From Terriglobus roseus DSM 18391 (lineage in GTDB: Bacteria; Acidobacteriota; Terriglobia; Terriglobales; Acidobacteriaceae), in assembly GCF_000265425.1 (NCBI RefSeq), contig NC_018014.1, positions 744,001 through 808,000 on the forward strand: a stretch of 64,000 nucleotides of DNA, in the 5' to 3' direction. Both the position numbers and the translations under genes were made by a program. The notes under the pieces are model-generated. The model saw nothing but the letters and a program-made list of their open reading frames with translations, was not told the origin of the DNA and searched no databases. Shown here in pieces: positions 55,601 through 64,000 of this stretch (positions within the stretch are counted from its first letter, which is position 1; each line of letters opens with the position of its first letter).

Positions 55601-56337
55601 CACGGTCCGCGATAGGTCAGGCCGCTGCCGGCGGGTCCGGTATCGCCCTTTGGTCCCTGTGGACCTGCCGCTCCCATAGCACCCTGCGGACCCGCAGGCC
55701 CCTGGGCCCCCGTCGCTCCGATGTCACCCTTCGGACCCTGCGGCCCCGTCGCTCCGATAGCAGCACTGGCCAGCGCGATCTCCAATTGTGCCGGATGCGC
55801 CGTCGTGTCACTCTCTTTACTGTCCAGCACCACGTCGGCTGTTCCCGCCGTCAGAGCCAGGCCAAAGTTCCTGCTGGGGGTTGTGATCCACGTCTTCACC
55901 AGTGAAGTAACGTCCACCGTCACAAACTGGCCCTCATCCGTCACGGGGAATACCTCGACTGCATTGCCAGTCGACGGGATCGTCTGGGCCGTCACGGCGC
56001 CTTCTGCCCAGGCGGCGTTGATGGCTGCAACCGTCAGTACCCCCGGCGTATTCACGCGATTGGCAAAGACCCGCAGCGTCGCCCGGCTGATCTGCGAGGC
56101 CGTCGTCGAAGCCGGCAGTGTACCCAGGTCGAACCGCAACAGCACAGTGCTGTCACTGCTGACATAAAGATTGCTCAGCGTTCCATAGTTCGTCGATGGC
56201 CGCGCGGTGCTCACCGCAGTATCCGCAGTCAGCGTGCCGGTCTGCGCAACGGAAGACGCCGGCAGGGCGCACGCGGCCACCGCCAGCAGCGGCCATCCTC
56301 GCTTGAGTCCGTTCCGGATATGCAGACACAACGGCAT
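52615..56337 (-). CDS. Secreted collagen-like protein with CBM96-like and chitin-binding-like modules
   Basis: A 1240-residue protein with a signal peptide (residues 14-32). Residues 35-190 resemble a DNRLRE/CBM96 domain ([15 protein letters not shown]). From 195 on, Gly-x-y collagen-like stretches (G-P-Q-G-P-K-G-D type) alternate with nine modules of about 45-50 residues. Each module reads about G-A-W-x-x-x-x-x-Y-x-x-x-D-x-V-x-y-x-G-x-S-Y-V, like CBM5/12 chitin-binding folds. Three modules with I-G-T-V and [11 protein letters not shown] are also present. The last 120 residues form a C-terminal domain with paired Cys. Likely a trimeric surface fibre or adhesin. Confidence 0.88.
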   Translation of the reverse strand: MPLCLHIRNGLKRGWPLLAVAACALPASSVAQTGTLTADTAVSTARPSTNYGTLSNLYVSSDSTVLLRFDLGTLPASTTASQISRATLRVFANRVNTPGVLTVAAINAAWAEGAVTAQTIPSTGNAVEVFPVTDEGQFVTVDVTSLVKTWITTPSRNFGLALTAGTADVVLDSKESDTTAHPAQLEIALASAAIGATGPQGPKGDIGATGAQGPAGPQGAMGAAGPQGPKGDTGPAGSGLTYRGPWAVATSYGLNDVVTFEGAAWVSSLSGNSGATPSGGSTAWGVLVPAADGGTPTSLNGLLFAGDFASTTNYVANQVVTWQSAAWVSLHDGNHGNTPDTTPSEWATLVPAAVGLTGPPGAPGATGAQGPQGERGAVGDTGPRGVPGTIGATGRPGFVYRGAYDSVANYATGDVVVWQGGSWASLVDGNAGNTPDASPAHWGTIAAQGLTGGTGAMGPQGPAGPQGLPGTQGLVGPQGPTGPVGSTGPQGVAGRDGAQGARGDVGPSGLKGDPGPVGLIWQGAYDSGTNYATHDAVAWEGQTWLSLHDKNHGNTPESSPADWTLLAAMGATGAQGLQGAAGLQGPQGVVGPQGPQGIPGDVGATGPQGLPGMQFLGVYDSTQNYGLHDAVTSGGGAWISLQAMNHGNLPGGSPVWWQQIAAPGGLGAIGPAGPAGVAGPVGPVGPQGLTGPTGPQGQPIRFLGAWSNRASYVTGDAVFYRGSAYIAMGAINGNAPGLDPLWSLLAQQGDTGAAGPQGPQGVAGVTGATGATGPVGATGAAGLRWLGSWDAAMGYVTGDAVAYNGASYVSLSSANVGVTPGTAPMWSLMAAAGARGLAGADGRNGAAGADGAAATIAIGTVSTGTAGTAASVQNVGTANAASLNFILPQGATGATGAPGLNYQGTWASGTGYAKNDVVYRAGSSYVSRVPGNLADPLASVMNNSGEWNLLASEGAPGAATVSIGTVTGGATAGVTNSGTQNAAVLNFTLPRGATGAAGPQGLTFLGAWDAVVAYAATNAVSYNGSSYVAQTASTGVHPVGDAGSAGAWTLLASQGAAGAAGPQGPAGPAGAAGSAPTVAIGATHTLAAGSAASVSNVGTATALQLEFSIPQGAAGSGGSSTSGVYTTVHTVAAASQGAQVYSPLVDGRNATDVNSLLAYLPATCKLNSVLVHNASAVDVLFDIHTGTPGNMVSVSRCTAKASAATTCNGPGTLGASNFVSFGITTTSTVTTYLYTQFLCS

Positions 56338-56603
56338 AGGGCGTGAACTTCACTCCGTGACAAAACTGGTCGACCATAGACGCGACGCGCAGCCGAGTCA
56401 GGGGCAGCACGCCTCAAGCCATGAGTTTTTGTGGGAGAGTGTTCATTCTAACCATGTTGGCAATTCCCGTTCTGGAACACGCATCCAACATTCCGAAGCA
56501 ACAACTTGCGAGTTCGCCATCCCTGTCCGCAGTCGATGGCGCACGGTACACTCGGTTCGAAACCAGCGCGTCTTCGGTCGCACAGCAAAGGACAGCACAC
56601 ACG

Positions 56604-58265
<1,662 letters not shown>

Positions 58266-58288
58266 GCAAGGTATCGGCTTTGAACTCA

Positions 58289-58328
58289 GGTGCCCCATCC
58301 TTTGAAGCAAAGGGTGGGGCATCGTGCT
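58289..58328. repeat. GTGCCCCA hairpin, repeat-family variant after pgm
   Basis: TGCCCCATCCTTTG pairs with CAAAGGGTGGGGCA around AAG, then ATCGTGCTTTACGCGAAC. It resembles the first hairpin of the dispersed repeat, with a decayed second hairpin. It could double as a terminator between convergent genes. Confidence 0.65.
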
Positions 58329-58358
58329 TTACGCGAACACTCGCGGATTGGTCTGAAC

Positions 58359-59186
58359 TTAGGACGCTTTAGCGATCCACTCCGCCAGTCGAGTCTGCAT
58401 CACCGCAATAGCTTCCTTACTCCGATCAATCGCAATAAAGTCGCGGCCATTCCTCGCCGCTGCCTCCGCTGCCGTCCCGCTGCCCGCAAACATGTCCAGC
58501 ACCGTCTCGCCCTTGCTGGTGTGCACGTTCACGATGCGCTCCAGAATCCCAAGCGGCTTCTGCGTCGGGTAACCGGTCTTCTCCTTGCCGGTGGGTGACA
58601 CGATCGTGTGCCACCACACATCGGTCGGCAGCTTGCCGCGCGCAGCCTTCTCTTTCCCGACGAGTCCAGGCGCCATGTAAGGGATACGATCACTCGCGGC
58701 GCGATGAAAGGTCCAGTCCTTCGGGCTCTTCGTGTACCAAAGGATCGTGTCATGCTTCGCCGGCCACTTGCGTCCCGGGCGAGCGCCATAGTCGTACGCC
58801 CAGATGATCTCGTTCTGAAAACACTCACGCCCGAAGATCGAATCCAGCAGCACCTTGCAGTAGTGGACTTCGCGGTAGTCGATATGAAAGAAAAGCGACC
58901 CCGTCGGCGACAGCAAGCGGTATGCCTCGATCAGCCGGGGCTCCAGGAACTCAAGGATGTCGTCGTACTGGTCGAGAAACTGCACAGCCGTCTGTAACAA
59001 CTCTTCGCGGTAGCGCCGGCCGCCAAAGCCAATGCGTTCCGCGCTGTCATCGCGCACGGTACGCATGCGCCTGCGGCGTTGTGCGTGGCCGGTGTTGAAC
59101 GGCGGATCCGCATACACCAGGTGCACGCAGCCGTCGGGCATCGCACGCATGGCAGGCAAGTTATCTCCGTGGATGATCTGCGGCAA
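58359..59186 (-). CDS. Site-specific DNA methyltransferase (orphan)
   Basis: A 275-residue adenine-N6 or cytosine-N4 methyltransferase. The catalytic motif Y-A-D-P-P-F-N-T-G is at residue 31 and the SAM-binding F-A-G-S-G-T-A-A-E-A-A near 238, so the order is catalytic then SAM-binding (beta-type). Y-P-T-Q-K-P-L is the motif before it. No restriction endonuclease gene lies near, so it is probably a regulatory or protective orphan. The recognition site is unknown. A hairpin repeat lies past its 3' end. Confidence 0.92.
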   Translation of the reverse strand: MPQIIHGDNLPAMRAMPDGCVHLVYADPPFNTGHAQRRRRMRTVRDDSAERIGFGGRRYREELLQTAVQFLDQYDDILEFLEPRLIEAYRLLSPTGSLFFHIDYREVHYCKVLLDSIFGRECFQNEIIWAYDYGARPGRKWPAKHDTILWYTKSPKDWTFHRAASDRIPYMAPGLVGKEKAARGKLPTDVWWHTIVSPTGKEKTGYPTQKPLGILERIVNVHTSKGETVLDMFAGSGTAAEAAARNGRDFIAIDRSKEAIAVMQTRLAEWIAKAS

Positions 59187-59358
59187 CTTTTCTTTCCCTT
59201 TTGCGGCATCCGCACCGCACTTCTTCCGAAGCTTCCCGCACGGGACAGGACCGCGAAAGTGTATCTTCGATCCTGTTCAGACTACCGGAGCCAGTGCGCC
59301 TTAAACGCGCACTCTGTTACGCATCGGATACTTCATGCTCAGGAAGTGACTCGCAGCA

Positions 59359-60096
59359 ATGAGCCGCAGATCGCCCGTTGAATTCGTGATGCTGACGGAC
59401 GTTGGCCGTTCGCGCATGCATAACGAAGACGCCTGCGCGGCCGATGAGGCGAGCGGCCTGTTCGTGGTCTGCGATGGCATGGGGGGCGCTGCTGGCGGCG
59501 AGGTCGCTTCGCACCTGGCATCCCGTGCCTTTCTGGACGAGGCCCGCCCGCAGAGCAGCGAAGAATCACCCGCGTGGAGACTCGACCATGCCATCATCGC
59601 TGCCAATCATGCGGTCTACGAAAAGGCAGTCGCCAGGCCGGAACTACGCGGCATGGGCACCACGCTCGTCGCGCTCGAGATCGATGACCGGAACGGCAAG
59701 GTCTGGACAGCCAACGTCGGAGACTCGCGATGCTACCGCCTGCGCTGCAAGGATTTTCAGCAACTCACCGACGATCACTCGTACGTGGACGAGCAGGTGC
59801 GCATGGGCGTCTTGACGCCGGCAGAGGCGCTACTTTCGCCACTGCGCAACATCATCACGCGCGCCGTTGGATCGCACGAAGAAGTGCGGCCCGATGTAGC
59901 AGCGCACGACGCGCGCGAAGGCGATCTCTACCTGCTGTGCTCGGACGGCCTCACCCGCGAGCTGGACGATGAGGAGATTGCCCACCTGCTGCAGCAACGC
60001 GGCGATCACCTGCAGACCTGCGCCGACACCCTCATTCACATGGCAAACGAATACGGCGGCTCCGATAACATCACCGTCATCCTCGTCCGCTTCTAG
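59359..60096 (+). CDS. PP2C-family serine/threonine phosphatase
   Basis: A 245-residue metal-dependent phosphatase. The metal and phosphate motifs are D-V-G-R-S-R-M-H-N-E-D, V-V-C-D-G-M-G-G-A-A-G-G-E, V-G-D-S-R-C-Y-R-L, C-S-D-G-L-T-R-E and the final G-G-S-D-N-I-T-V-I. It probably reverses a Ser/Thr kinase (PknB-like), but no kinase is next to it. It ends 8 bases from the convergent transporter gene. Confidence 0.95.
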   Translation: MSRRSPVEFVMLTDVGRSRMHNEDACAADEASGLFVVCDGMGGAAGGEVASHLASRAFLDEARPQSSEESPAWRLDHAIIAANHAVYEKAVARPELRGMGTTLVALEIDDRNGKVWTANVGDSRCYRLRCKDFQQLTDDHSYVDEQVRMGVLTPAEALLSPLRNIITRAVGSHEEVRPDVAAHDAREGDLYLLCSDGLTRELDDEEIAHLLQQRGDHLQTCADTLIHMANEYGGSDNITVILVRF

Positions 60097-60104
60097 TCCG
60101 GCCG

Positions 60105-61361
60105 CTACTTCAGCAGCATGCTCACAATGCTGGCGCTCATCAGGTTCGCGATCGTACCGGCCAGCAGCGCCCGCATGCCCAGCTTCGCCAGCTCATTGCG
60201 ACGATTCGGGATCAGCGCCCCAATGCCGCCAATCTGCATGCCGACCGATCCAAGATTTGCAAAACCACACAGCGCAAACGTCGCAATCGCCAGCGTACGC
60301 GTGCTGATGGCACCGGCATTCGCCAGCTTGCCAAGATCTGTATAAGCGATGAACTCGTTCAGCACGGCACGGGTACCGATCAGGTTGCCGACAGTCGGCG
60401 CGTCCTTCCACGGAATGCCGATCATCCATGCAATCGGCGCGCAGAAGAACCCAAGGATCGAGTTAAGCGTGGAAGGGAAGCTGACATTGTGTCCGCCCAC
60501 TGCATGCACACCGATCAGGTTATGAATGCCCGTCAGAATGCCGTTCAGCAAGCCCACAAGAGCCAGGAAGCTGATGAGCATAATGGCCACGTTAAACGCG
60601 AGCTGACCGCCATCGATCGTGCCGCGTGCAATCGCGCCAATCAGATTCTCGTTCTTGTGCTCGTCCTCGGTGGGGATGCGGACGGTGCCCAACGTCGCAG
60701 GCACTTCCGTCTCCGGCACCAGCATCTTCGCAATCAGGATGGTTCCCGGCGCCGTCATGATGACAGCGCTCAGCAGGTCCTGCGCGCGGATACCGAAGGA
60801 GATGTAAGCCGCCATGATGCCGCCGCTGACATGCGCCATGCCGCTGGTCATGATCGTCATCAACTCAGACCGCGTCGCGCCCGCAAGAAACGGGCGAATG
60901 GTCAGTGGTGCTTCCGTCTGCCCCATAAAGATGGACGCGGCCACATTCGTCGACTCGGCGCCAGACGTCCCCATCGTTCGCTGCATCACCCACGCCATGC
61001 CGCGGATCACGAACTGCATGATGCCCAGGTGATACAGCACCGCGAACAAAGCCGAAACGAAGATGATCGTCGGCAGCACCGCAAACGCAAACACATTCAG
61101 CGGGCTGGTCGGCGTACCAAGCGGGCCAAAGACCATCGACGATCCGTCGACAGAGTGTGCCAGCAGACCGCTGACAGCAGCAGCGCCCTTCGCCAGGATC
61201 TTCTGCCCAAACGTCCATCGGATGACGAGCACGGCAAACAGAAACTGCAGGCCCAGACCCCACGCCACGGTACGCCACCGGATCGCGCGACGGTCCGTCG
61301 AAAGCGCATAGGCGACACCGAGAAGAACAACAAGGCCGATCAGACCGGTAAAACGGGCCAA
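60105..61361 (-). CDS. Concentrative nucleoside transporter, NupC family
   Basis: A 418-residue inner-membrane protein, about ten helices. CNT motifs seen are F-V-L... region V-F-G-P-L-G, G-Q-T-E-A-P-L-T-I-R-P-F and F-A-L-C-G-F-A-N-L-G-S-V-G-M-Q-I-G. It imports nucleosides with protons or sodium. The start is a TTG because AGGAGG (61371-61376) sits nine bases upstream and no better start exists; the longer frame begins before a terminator of the SDR gene, so it cannot be the true one. Confidence 0.93.
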   Translation of the reverse strand: MARFTGLIGLVVLLGVAYALSTDRRAIRWRTVAWGLGLQFLFAVLVIRWTFGQKILAKGAAAVSGLLAHSVDGSSMVFGPLGTPTSPLNVFAFAVLPTIIFVSALFAVLYHLGIMQFVIRGMAWVMQRTMGTSGAESTNVAASIFMGQTEAPLTIRPFLAGATRSELMTIMTSGMAHVSGGIMAAYISFGIRAQDLLSAVIMTAPGTILIAKMLVPETEVPATLGTVRIPTEDEHKNENLIGAIARGTIDGGQLAFNVAIMLISFLALVGLLNGILTGIHNLIGVHAVGGHNVSFPSTLNSILGFFCAPIAWMIGIPWKDAPTVGNLIGTRAVLNEFIAYTDLGKLANAGAISTRTLAIATFALCGFANLGSVGMQIGGIGALIPNRRNELAKLGMRALLAGTIANLMSASIVSMLLK

Positions 61362-61417
61362 AGCCGTGGCCCTCCTCTGCTGCAGAGTTTGTGCGTTGCT
61401 GACGAGTGTACCGGACA

Positions 61418-61448
61418 AAGCAAAGGGCCTGCCGAAACCGGCAGACCC
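61418..61448 (-). terminator. Rho-independent terminator of the SDR gene
   Basis: On the minus strand, GGGTCTGCCG pairs with CGGCAGGCCC around GTTT, followed by TTTGCTTT. It separates the SDR from the downstream transporter, which therefore needs its own promoter or read-through. Confidence 0.75.
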
Positions 61449-61474
61449 ACTCACCTCAGCCAACGCCCAGACGC

Positions 61475-62227
61475 TTACACGGCCACGAAGCCGCCATCCA
61501 CGAACAGTTCCACACCGGCGACGTAGCTGCTGTCATCGCTCGCCAGGAAAACCACCGCCTTGGCGATCTCGTCCGACTCGCCCATGCGTCCCAGCGGAAC
61601 TCCGGCCGACATCTGTGTCTTGAAGGCTTCTTCTGCGGCAGGGTCGTTTCCGGTGATCGCCGTAATCGCAGGCGTGTTGATCGGCCCCGGGCTCACCACG
61701 TTCACACGGATCTTGCGGTCCTTCAACTCATTCGTCCAGGTGCGTGCAAACGAGCGAACCGCAGCCTTCGTCGCGTTGTAGACGCCGAAGGCAGGGAAGC
61801 CCTTTACGGAGACGATGGATGCGTTCAGGATCACGGTCGCGCCATCGGGCAACAGCGGCAGCGCCTTCTGCACGGTAAAGACCAGGCCCTTCACATTGAT
61901 GTTGAAGGTCTTGTCAAAGTGCTCTTCCGTGTAGTTCCCCAGCGTTACGAACTCGCCGCCGCCGGCATTGGCGAACAACACATCCAGGCGGCCCTTCTCC
62001 TGCTTGATCTGCGCGAAGAGCTTGTCCAGATCGGCCAGCTTGGCCACGTCGCCCTGCACAGCGGTCACGTTGCTGCCAATCTCCTTCACCGCGGAATCCA
62101 GCGACTCCTGCCGGCGGCCCGTGATGTACACGTAGGCGCCCTCATCCACAAAACGCTTCGCCGTCGCCAATCCAATGCCGCTGTTGCCACCCGTCACCAG
62201 TGCGATCTTGCCCGTCAGCTTGCCCAT
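61475..62227 (-). CDS. SDR family oxidoreductase
   Basis: A 250-residue classical SDR. The NAD(P) loop is [11 protein letters not shown], the catalytic pair is Y-N-A-T-K-A, the Ser lies in L-N-A-S-I-V-S, and the C-terminal [13 protein letters not shown] is typical. The substrate is unknown. GAGGAG precedes the ATG. It is downstream of an ArsR-type regulator and two palindromic sites, so it is probably controlled by that regulator. Confidence 0.95.
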   Translation of the reverse strand: MGKLTGKIALVTGGNSGIGLATAKRFVDEGAYVYITGRRQESLDSAVKEIGSNVTAVQGDVAKLADLDKLFAQIKQEKGRLDVLFANAGGGEFVTLGNYTEEHFDKTFNINVKGLVFTVQKALPLLPDGATVILNASIVSVKGFPAFGVYNATKAAVRSFARTWTNELKDRKIRVNVVSPGPINTPAITAITGNDPAAEEAFKTQMSAGVPLGRMGESDEIAKAVVFLASDDSSYVAGVELFVDGGFVAV

Positions 62228-62258
62228 GTCAGTTCTCCTCGAAACTCGAATTCGAACG

Positions 62259-62274
62259 TGTCGATAGTTCGACA
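62259..62274. promoter_or_regulatory. Palindromic operator candidate 1
   Basis: TGTCGA and TCGACA face each other across TAGT, 32 bases before the SDR start codon. Confidence 0.45.
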
Positions 62275-62318
62275 GTCATCGAATAGATGGATCGGTCGGG
62301 GACGAAGATTCAAGATTC

Positions 62319-62334
62319 TTCGATGTTCATCGAA
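62319..62334. promoter_or_regulatory. Palindromic operator candidate 2
   Basis: TTCGATGTTCATCGAA is a perfect inverted repeat (7-bp arms, 2-bp centre), the size of ArsR-family operators, lying between the regulator and the SDR gene. Confidence 0.5.
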
Positions 62335-62340
62335 CTGTTT

Positions 62341-62655
62341 CTAGAGTGCGTTCAGGCGATCGAGGTACGCCTGCCAGACCTGCCGGTCCAGCGTCAGGTT
62401 CGAGCACCGGCCATCACGCTCCGCCACGATCAACCCGGCTTCACCCAGTTCCTTCAGGTGGTGTGAGATGGTGGCGGCGCTGATCACGGTGTGTTCCTGC
62501 AGTCCGCCGCAGGGCATGCCGCCCGGCGCATCGTTCGTCGCAACCTGCCGCAGAATCGCAAACCGCCTCGGGTCTGAGAGTGCCCGGCTGATCGTGGCAA
62601 ACTGCTCATCCGTCAGCTTCACCGTGCTCTTCGACTTGGTTGCGATCCGCGACAT
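62341..62655 (-). CDS. ArsR-family winged-helix regulator
   Basis: A 104-residue HTH repressor. R-A-L-S-D-P-R-R-F-A-I-L-R-Q-V and S-A-A-T-I-S-H-H-L-K-E-L-G-E-A-G-L-I form the recognition helix and wing lead, with the wing A-E-R-D-G-R-C-S-N-L-T. No classic metal-binding C-x-C-V-C set is seen, only scattered Cys, so the inducer may be organic or redox. The start with AAAGGA is used; an in-frame GTG at 62706 is possible. Confidence 0.9.
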   Translation of the reverse strand: MSRIATKSKSTVKLTDEQFATISRALSDPRRFAILRQVATNDAPGGMPCGGLQEHTVISAATISHHLKELGEAGLIVAERDGRCSNLTLDRQVWQAYLDRLNAL

Positions 62656-62746
62656 CTTCCTTTGATGATACCGGCCCGGCAGTTGTCTCGAAAGATTCAC
62701 AGTCACACAAGCTTCATCATCGCCTCACGCAGCAGCAACAGAACCA

Positions 62747-63571
62747 ATGCAACCTGTAGCCATCATGGTGTCAACCTGCGACACGCTGATCCTCTCGGAC
62801 TTGCATCTCGGCTCGGACGTTAGCCGTGCGGAAGATGCGATGGAGTTGCTGGACAAGGTGGACTTTCGCCAGCTGATCCTGCTGGGCGACATCTTCTCCG
62901 ATCTCGACTTCCGGCGCCTTAAACGCGAACATTGGGACTTTCTCTCCTGCATCCGCCGGCTCTCAAACCCGAAGCAGCGGCGCAAGATCGTGTGGGTTGA
63001 GGGCAATCACGACCACGGTCTCTCCAACGTGATGTCCCACCTGGTCGGCGTGCCTGTCTACCAGCGCTATGTGTGGGAGTACGGCGGCAAGCGTCACCTC
63101 GCCATCCATGGGCACCAGTTCGACCGCTTCATCAACGAGAACATCCTGTTGAGCCGCTTCTTCGAAAAGTTCTATGAGACTTCGCAGCGTCTCGACGGTG
63201 AACAGCAGCGCATGTCGCGCTGGTTCGATCGCTTCAGCACGCGTTGGCTGCGGCTAAGCGACAAGGTCGCGGAAGGCGCTCTGTCCTACGCGGCAGCAGG
63301 CGAAGCCGACCGCGTCTTCTGCGGTCACACGCACGAAGCGCTGGCGCGCACGCGGGGCAGCATCGAGTACTTCAACTCGGGCGCCTGGACCGACCAGCGT
63401 GCCACCTTTCTTACGATCGATCTCAAAGGAGTGAAGATCCATGAATACCCCTCAAGAACTGTGCGTAGTGATCCCCGCAAAGAACGAATCGAAGCACCTG
63501 CCGTCGCTGCTGAACTCCCTTGCGCAACAGGACTACGCACATCGCGCGCGTATGAAAGTATTCGTTGCTGA
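62747..63571 (+). CDS. Metallophosphoesterase, LpxH-like
   Basis: A 274-residue calcineurin-like phosphoesterase. Metal motifs are S-D-L-H-L-G-S, L-L-G-D-I-F-S-D, E-G-N-H-D-H-G, H-G-H-Q-F-D and C-G-H-T-H-E. It resembles UDP-2,3-diacylglucosamine hydrolases of lipid A synthesis and their relatives. The last 43 residues are coded in the same DNA as the start of the next gene, in another frame. Start at 62747 or 62765; neither has a strong ribosome site. Confidence 0.85.
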   Translation: MQPVAIMVSTCDTLILSDLHLGSDVSRAEDAMELLDKVDFRQLILLGDIFSDLDFRRLKREHWDFLSCIRRLSNPKQRRKIVWVEGNHDHGLSNVMSHLVGVPVYQRYVWEYGGKRHLAIHGHQFDRFINENILLSRFFEKFYETSQRLDGEQQRMSRWFDRFSTRWLRLSDKVAEGALSYAAAGEADRVFCGHTHEALARTRGSIEYFNSGAWTDQRATFLTIDLKGVKIHEYPSRTVRSDPRKERIEAPAVAAELPCATGLRTSRAYESIRC

Positions 63572-64000
63572 TGCCCGCTCCACCGACGACACGGCTGACA
63601 TTGCGCGCAGCTTCGCCGACCGTATGGACATCACGGTGATCGAAGGCGGCACGCCCTCCGTCGGCCGCAATCGTGGCGCACACCAAAGCGATTCGGAGTT
63701 CGTCCTCTTCCTCGATGCCGACGTTGAACTGCGCGACCCCACGCTGCTGCGTCGCGCTCTCGTCCGCATGAAGAGTCAGCGCCTGCACTGCCTCACGGTC
63801 GACATCGCCTGCGCCGGCGGCAACTGGATGGACCGCTTTCTCTACCGCGCCAACAGCCGCATGCAGCGTCTCTCATCCTGGGTCATGCCCTTCGGCACCG
63901 GCATGTTCCTGCTCTTCGACCGCAAGCGCTTCACAGAGCTTGGCGGCTTCAATGAGAACGCACTCTTCGCAGAAGACTTCCTGCTCACCAAGCAGATCTC
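63441..64000 (+). CDS. Glycosyltransferase family 2 protein (partial, cut by window end)
   Basis: The first 186 residues of a GT2 enzyme. C-V-V-I-P-A-K-N-E-S and V-F-L-D-A-D-V are the nucleotide-sugar motifs (A-D-A-R-S-T-D-D-T between), with G-G-F-N-E-N-A-L-F-A-E-D as the later acceptor/base motif. AAAGGAG (63425-63431) precedes the ATG by nine bases. It overlaps the phosphoesterase frame by 131 bases. The rest lies outside the window. Confidence 0.87.
   Translation, partial: MNTPQELCVVIPAKNESKHLPSLLNSLAQQDYAHRARMKVFVADARSTDDTADIARSFADRMDITVIEGGTPSVGRNRGAHQSDSEFVLFLDADVELRDPTLLRRALVRMKSQRLHCLTVDIACAGGNWMDRFLYRANSRMQRLSSWVMPFGTGMFLLFDRKRFTELGGFNENALFAEDFLLTKQI

Noticed and set aside
56421-56603. 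Longer start of pgm with a hydrophobic lead
   Set aside because: Phosphoglucomutases are cytoplasmic and the internal ATG has a good ribosome site and fits family length.

Overview
The window is a gene-dense, GC-rich bacterial chromosome segment. Gene content, protein style and many copies of a GGGTGCCCCA hairpin repeat point to an Acidobacteriota member of the Terriglobus/Granulicella/Edaphobacter type. This placement is inference; there is no rRNA in the window. No phage, insertion sequence, CRISPR array or rRNA operon was seen. There is one tRNA, with a CAT anticodon.

Layout. 1-3.5 kb (minus) holds cell-division genes zapA and a zapB-like gene, cysS and tsaD. 3.6-11.3 kb (mostly plus) holds a CCA-adding enzyme overlapping an amine oxidase, then ruvB, dciA, gatC and gatA; a DMT transporter runs opposite. 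11.4-14.3 kb holds an FmdE-like zinc protein, secreted unknowns and a bactofilin. 14.3-26.5 kb (minus) is an exopolysaccharide locus: Wza-like exporter, Wzz, Wzy-like polymerase, RmlB/A/D (dTDP-rhamnose), a GT9 glycosyltransferase, a GmhB heptose phosphatase, an initiating sugar transferase and a GT4. No rmlC or flippase was found. 27-34.8 kb holds a phosphate transporter, the tRNA, a giant GH13 protein with a histone-like Lys/Ala tail, yraN and a small pentapeptide-repeat protein. 35-42.6 kb carries a PlpD-like patatin/beta-barrel protein, an amidohydrolase, YceI, a secreted esterase fusion and a secreted RidA, separated by hairpin repeats. 42.7-50.2 kb has an aldo/keto reductase, mutL, a possible structured RNA, a large protein with 22 PFTPREGG motifs, cmk and a cold-shock protein with a possible RNA thermosensor. 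50.2-56.3 kb has two Tat-type ferritin-like proteins and a 1240-residue collagen-like surface protein with nine chitin-binding-like modules. 56.6-64 kb has pgm, an orphan DNA methyltransferase, a PP2C phosphatase, a nucleoside transporter, an SDR/ArsR pair with palindromic operators, a metallophosphoesterase, and a glycosyltransferase cut by the window end.

How it fits together. Much of the window serves the cell envelope. Pgm could feed glucose-1-phosphate to RmlA, whose dTDP-rhamnose would feed the exopolysaccharide locus. The bactofilin, the patatin autotransporter and the collagen-like protein suggest a surface-attached or biofilm lifestyle. The least explained elements are the PFTPREGG protein with the structured, terminator-ended RNA in front of it, the collagen/chitin-binding-like protein, the GH13 with a nucleic-acid-binding-like tail, and the dispersed double-hairpin repeats.
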